Source: Sulfurospirillum arcachonense (GTDB lineage: Bacteria > Campylobacterota > Campylobacteria > Campylobacterales > Sulfurospirillaceae). From it: 6,686 nucleotides of DNA. Both the position numbers and the translations under genes were made by a program. Below the pieces are notes generated by a model. The model searched no databases. It was given only the letters and a program-made list of their open reading frames with translations, and was not told the origin of the DNA. The stretch covers positions 1 through 6,686 of the forward strand of contig DQTM01000145.1 in NCBI GenBank assembly GCA_015662785.1, in the 5' to 3' direction. Positions 6,680-6,686 of the stretch are shown piece by piece (within the stretch, counting starts at the first letter, position 1; each line of letters opens with the position of its first letter).

Positions 6680-6686
6680 TTTTTAC

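Noticed and set aside
6652..6684. Inverted repeat followed by a T-run as a rho-independent terminator
   Set aside because: The stem is only six AT-rich pairs and the T-run begins 12 bases after it; the same bases make a better promoter match.

Overview
The window is AT-rich. Sampled 60-base blocks range from about 17% to 48% G+C. It holds three co-directional genes on the + strand that look like one operon: the 3' part of an alpha/beta-hydrolase gene, then two long tandem paralogues of 983 and 984 residues. No rRNA, tRNA, insertion sequence, integrase or CRISPR array is visible. Low G+C, Shine-Dalgarno-like sites and a consensus-like sigma70 promoter at the right edge point to a low-G+C bacterium. 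A Gram-negative such as a Campylobacterota member is a guess from general codon style and cannot be fixed from this window.

Layout: (1) 1-636 is the C-terminal part of a DUF900-type serine hydrolase whose N-terminus lies left of the window. (2) After a 21-base gap carrying a clear ribosome binding site, 658-3609 encodes a protein with an N-terminal DUF4062 domain, a STAND/NACHT-like P-loop NTPase, a winged-helix and helical region, and eight TPR repeats in strict 42-residue phase. (3) At a TAATG stop/start overlap, 3609-6563 encodes a second protein of the same architecture. (4) 6564-6686 is non-coding and ends in a promoter-like sequence (TTGAAA, 17 bases, TATAAT) that probably drives a gene beyond the window.

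Interpretation: the two large proteins have the plan of prokaryotic STAND (NLR-like) sensors. The TPR array would be the ligand-sensing arm, the NTPase the switch, and DUF4062 the signalling or effector head. The same head-NTPase core occurs in eukaryotic TEP1/NPHP3/NWD1-type proteins. By hand count the two NTPase cores share about 70 of 102 residues, while the TPR arms are much less alike and synonymous codons have drifted widely. That fits an old duplication kept for two sensors or two subunits of one complex. With a tightly linked serine hydrolase, the cluster is a plausible, perhaps undescribed, conflict or anti-phage defence module. The function is inferred, not shown.
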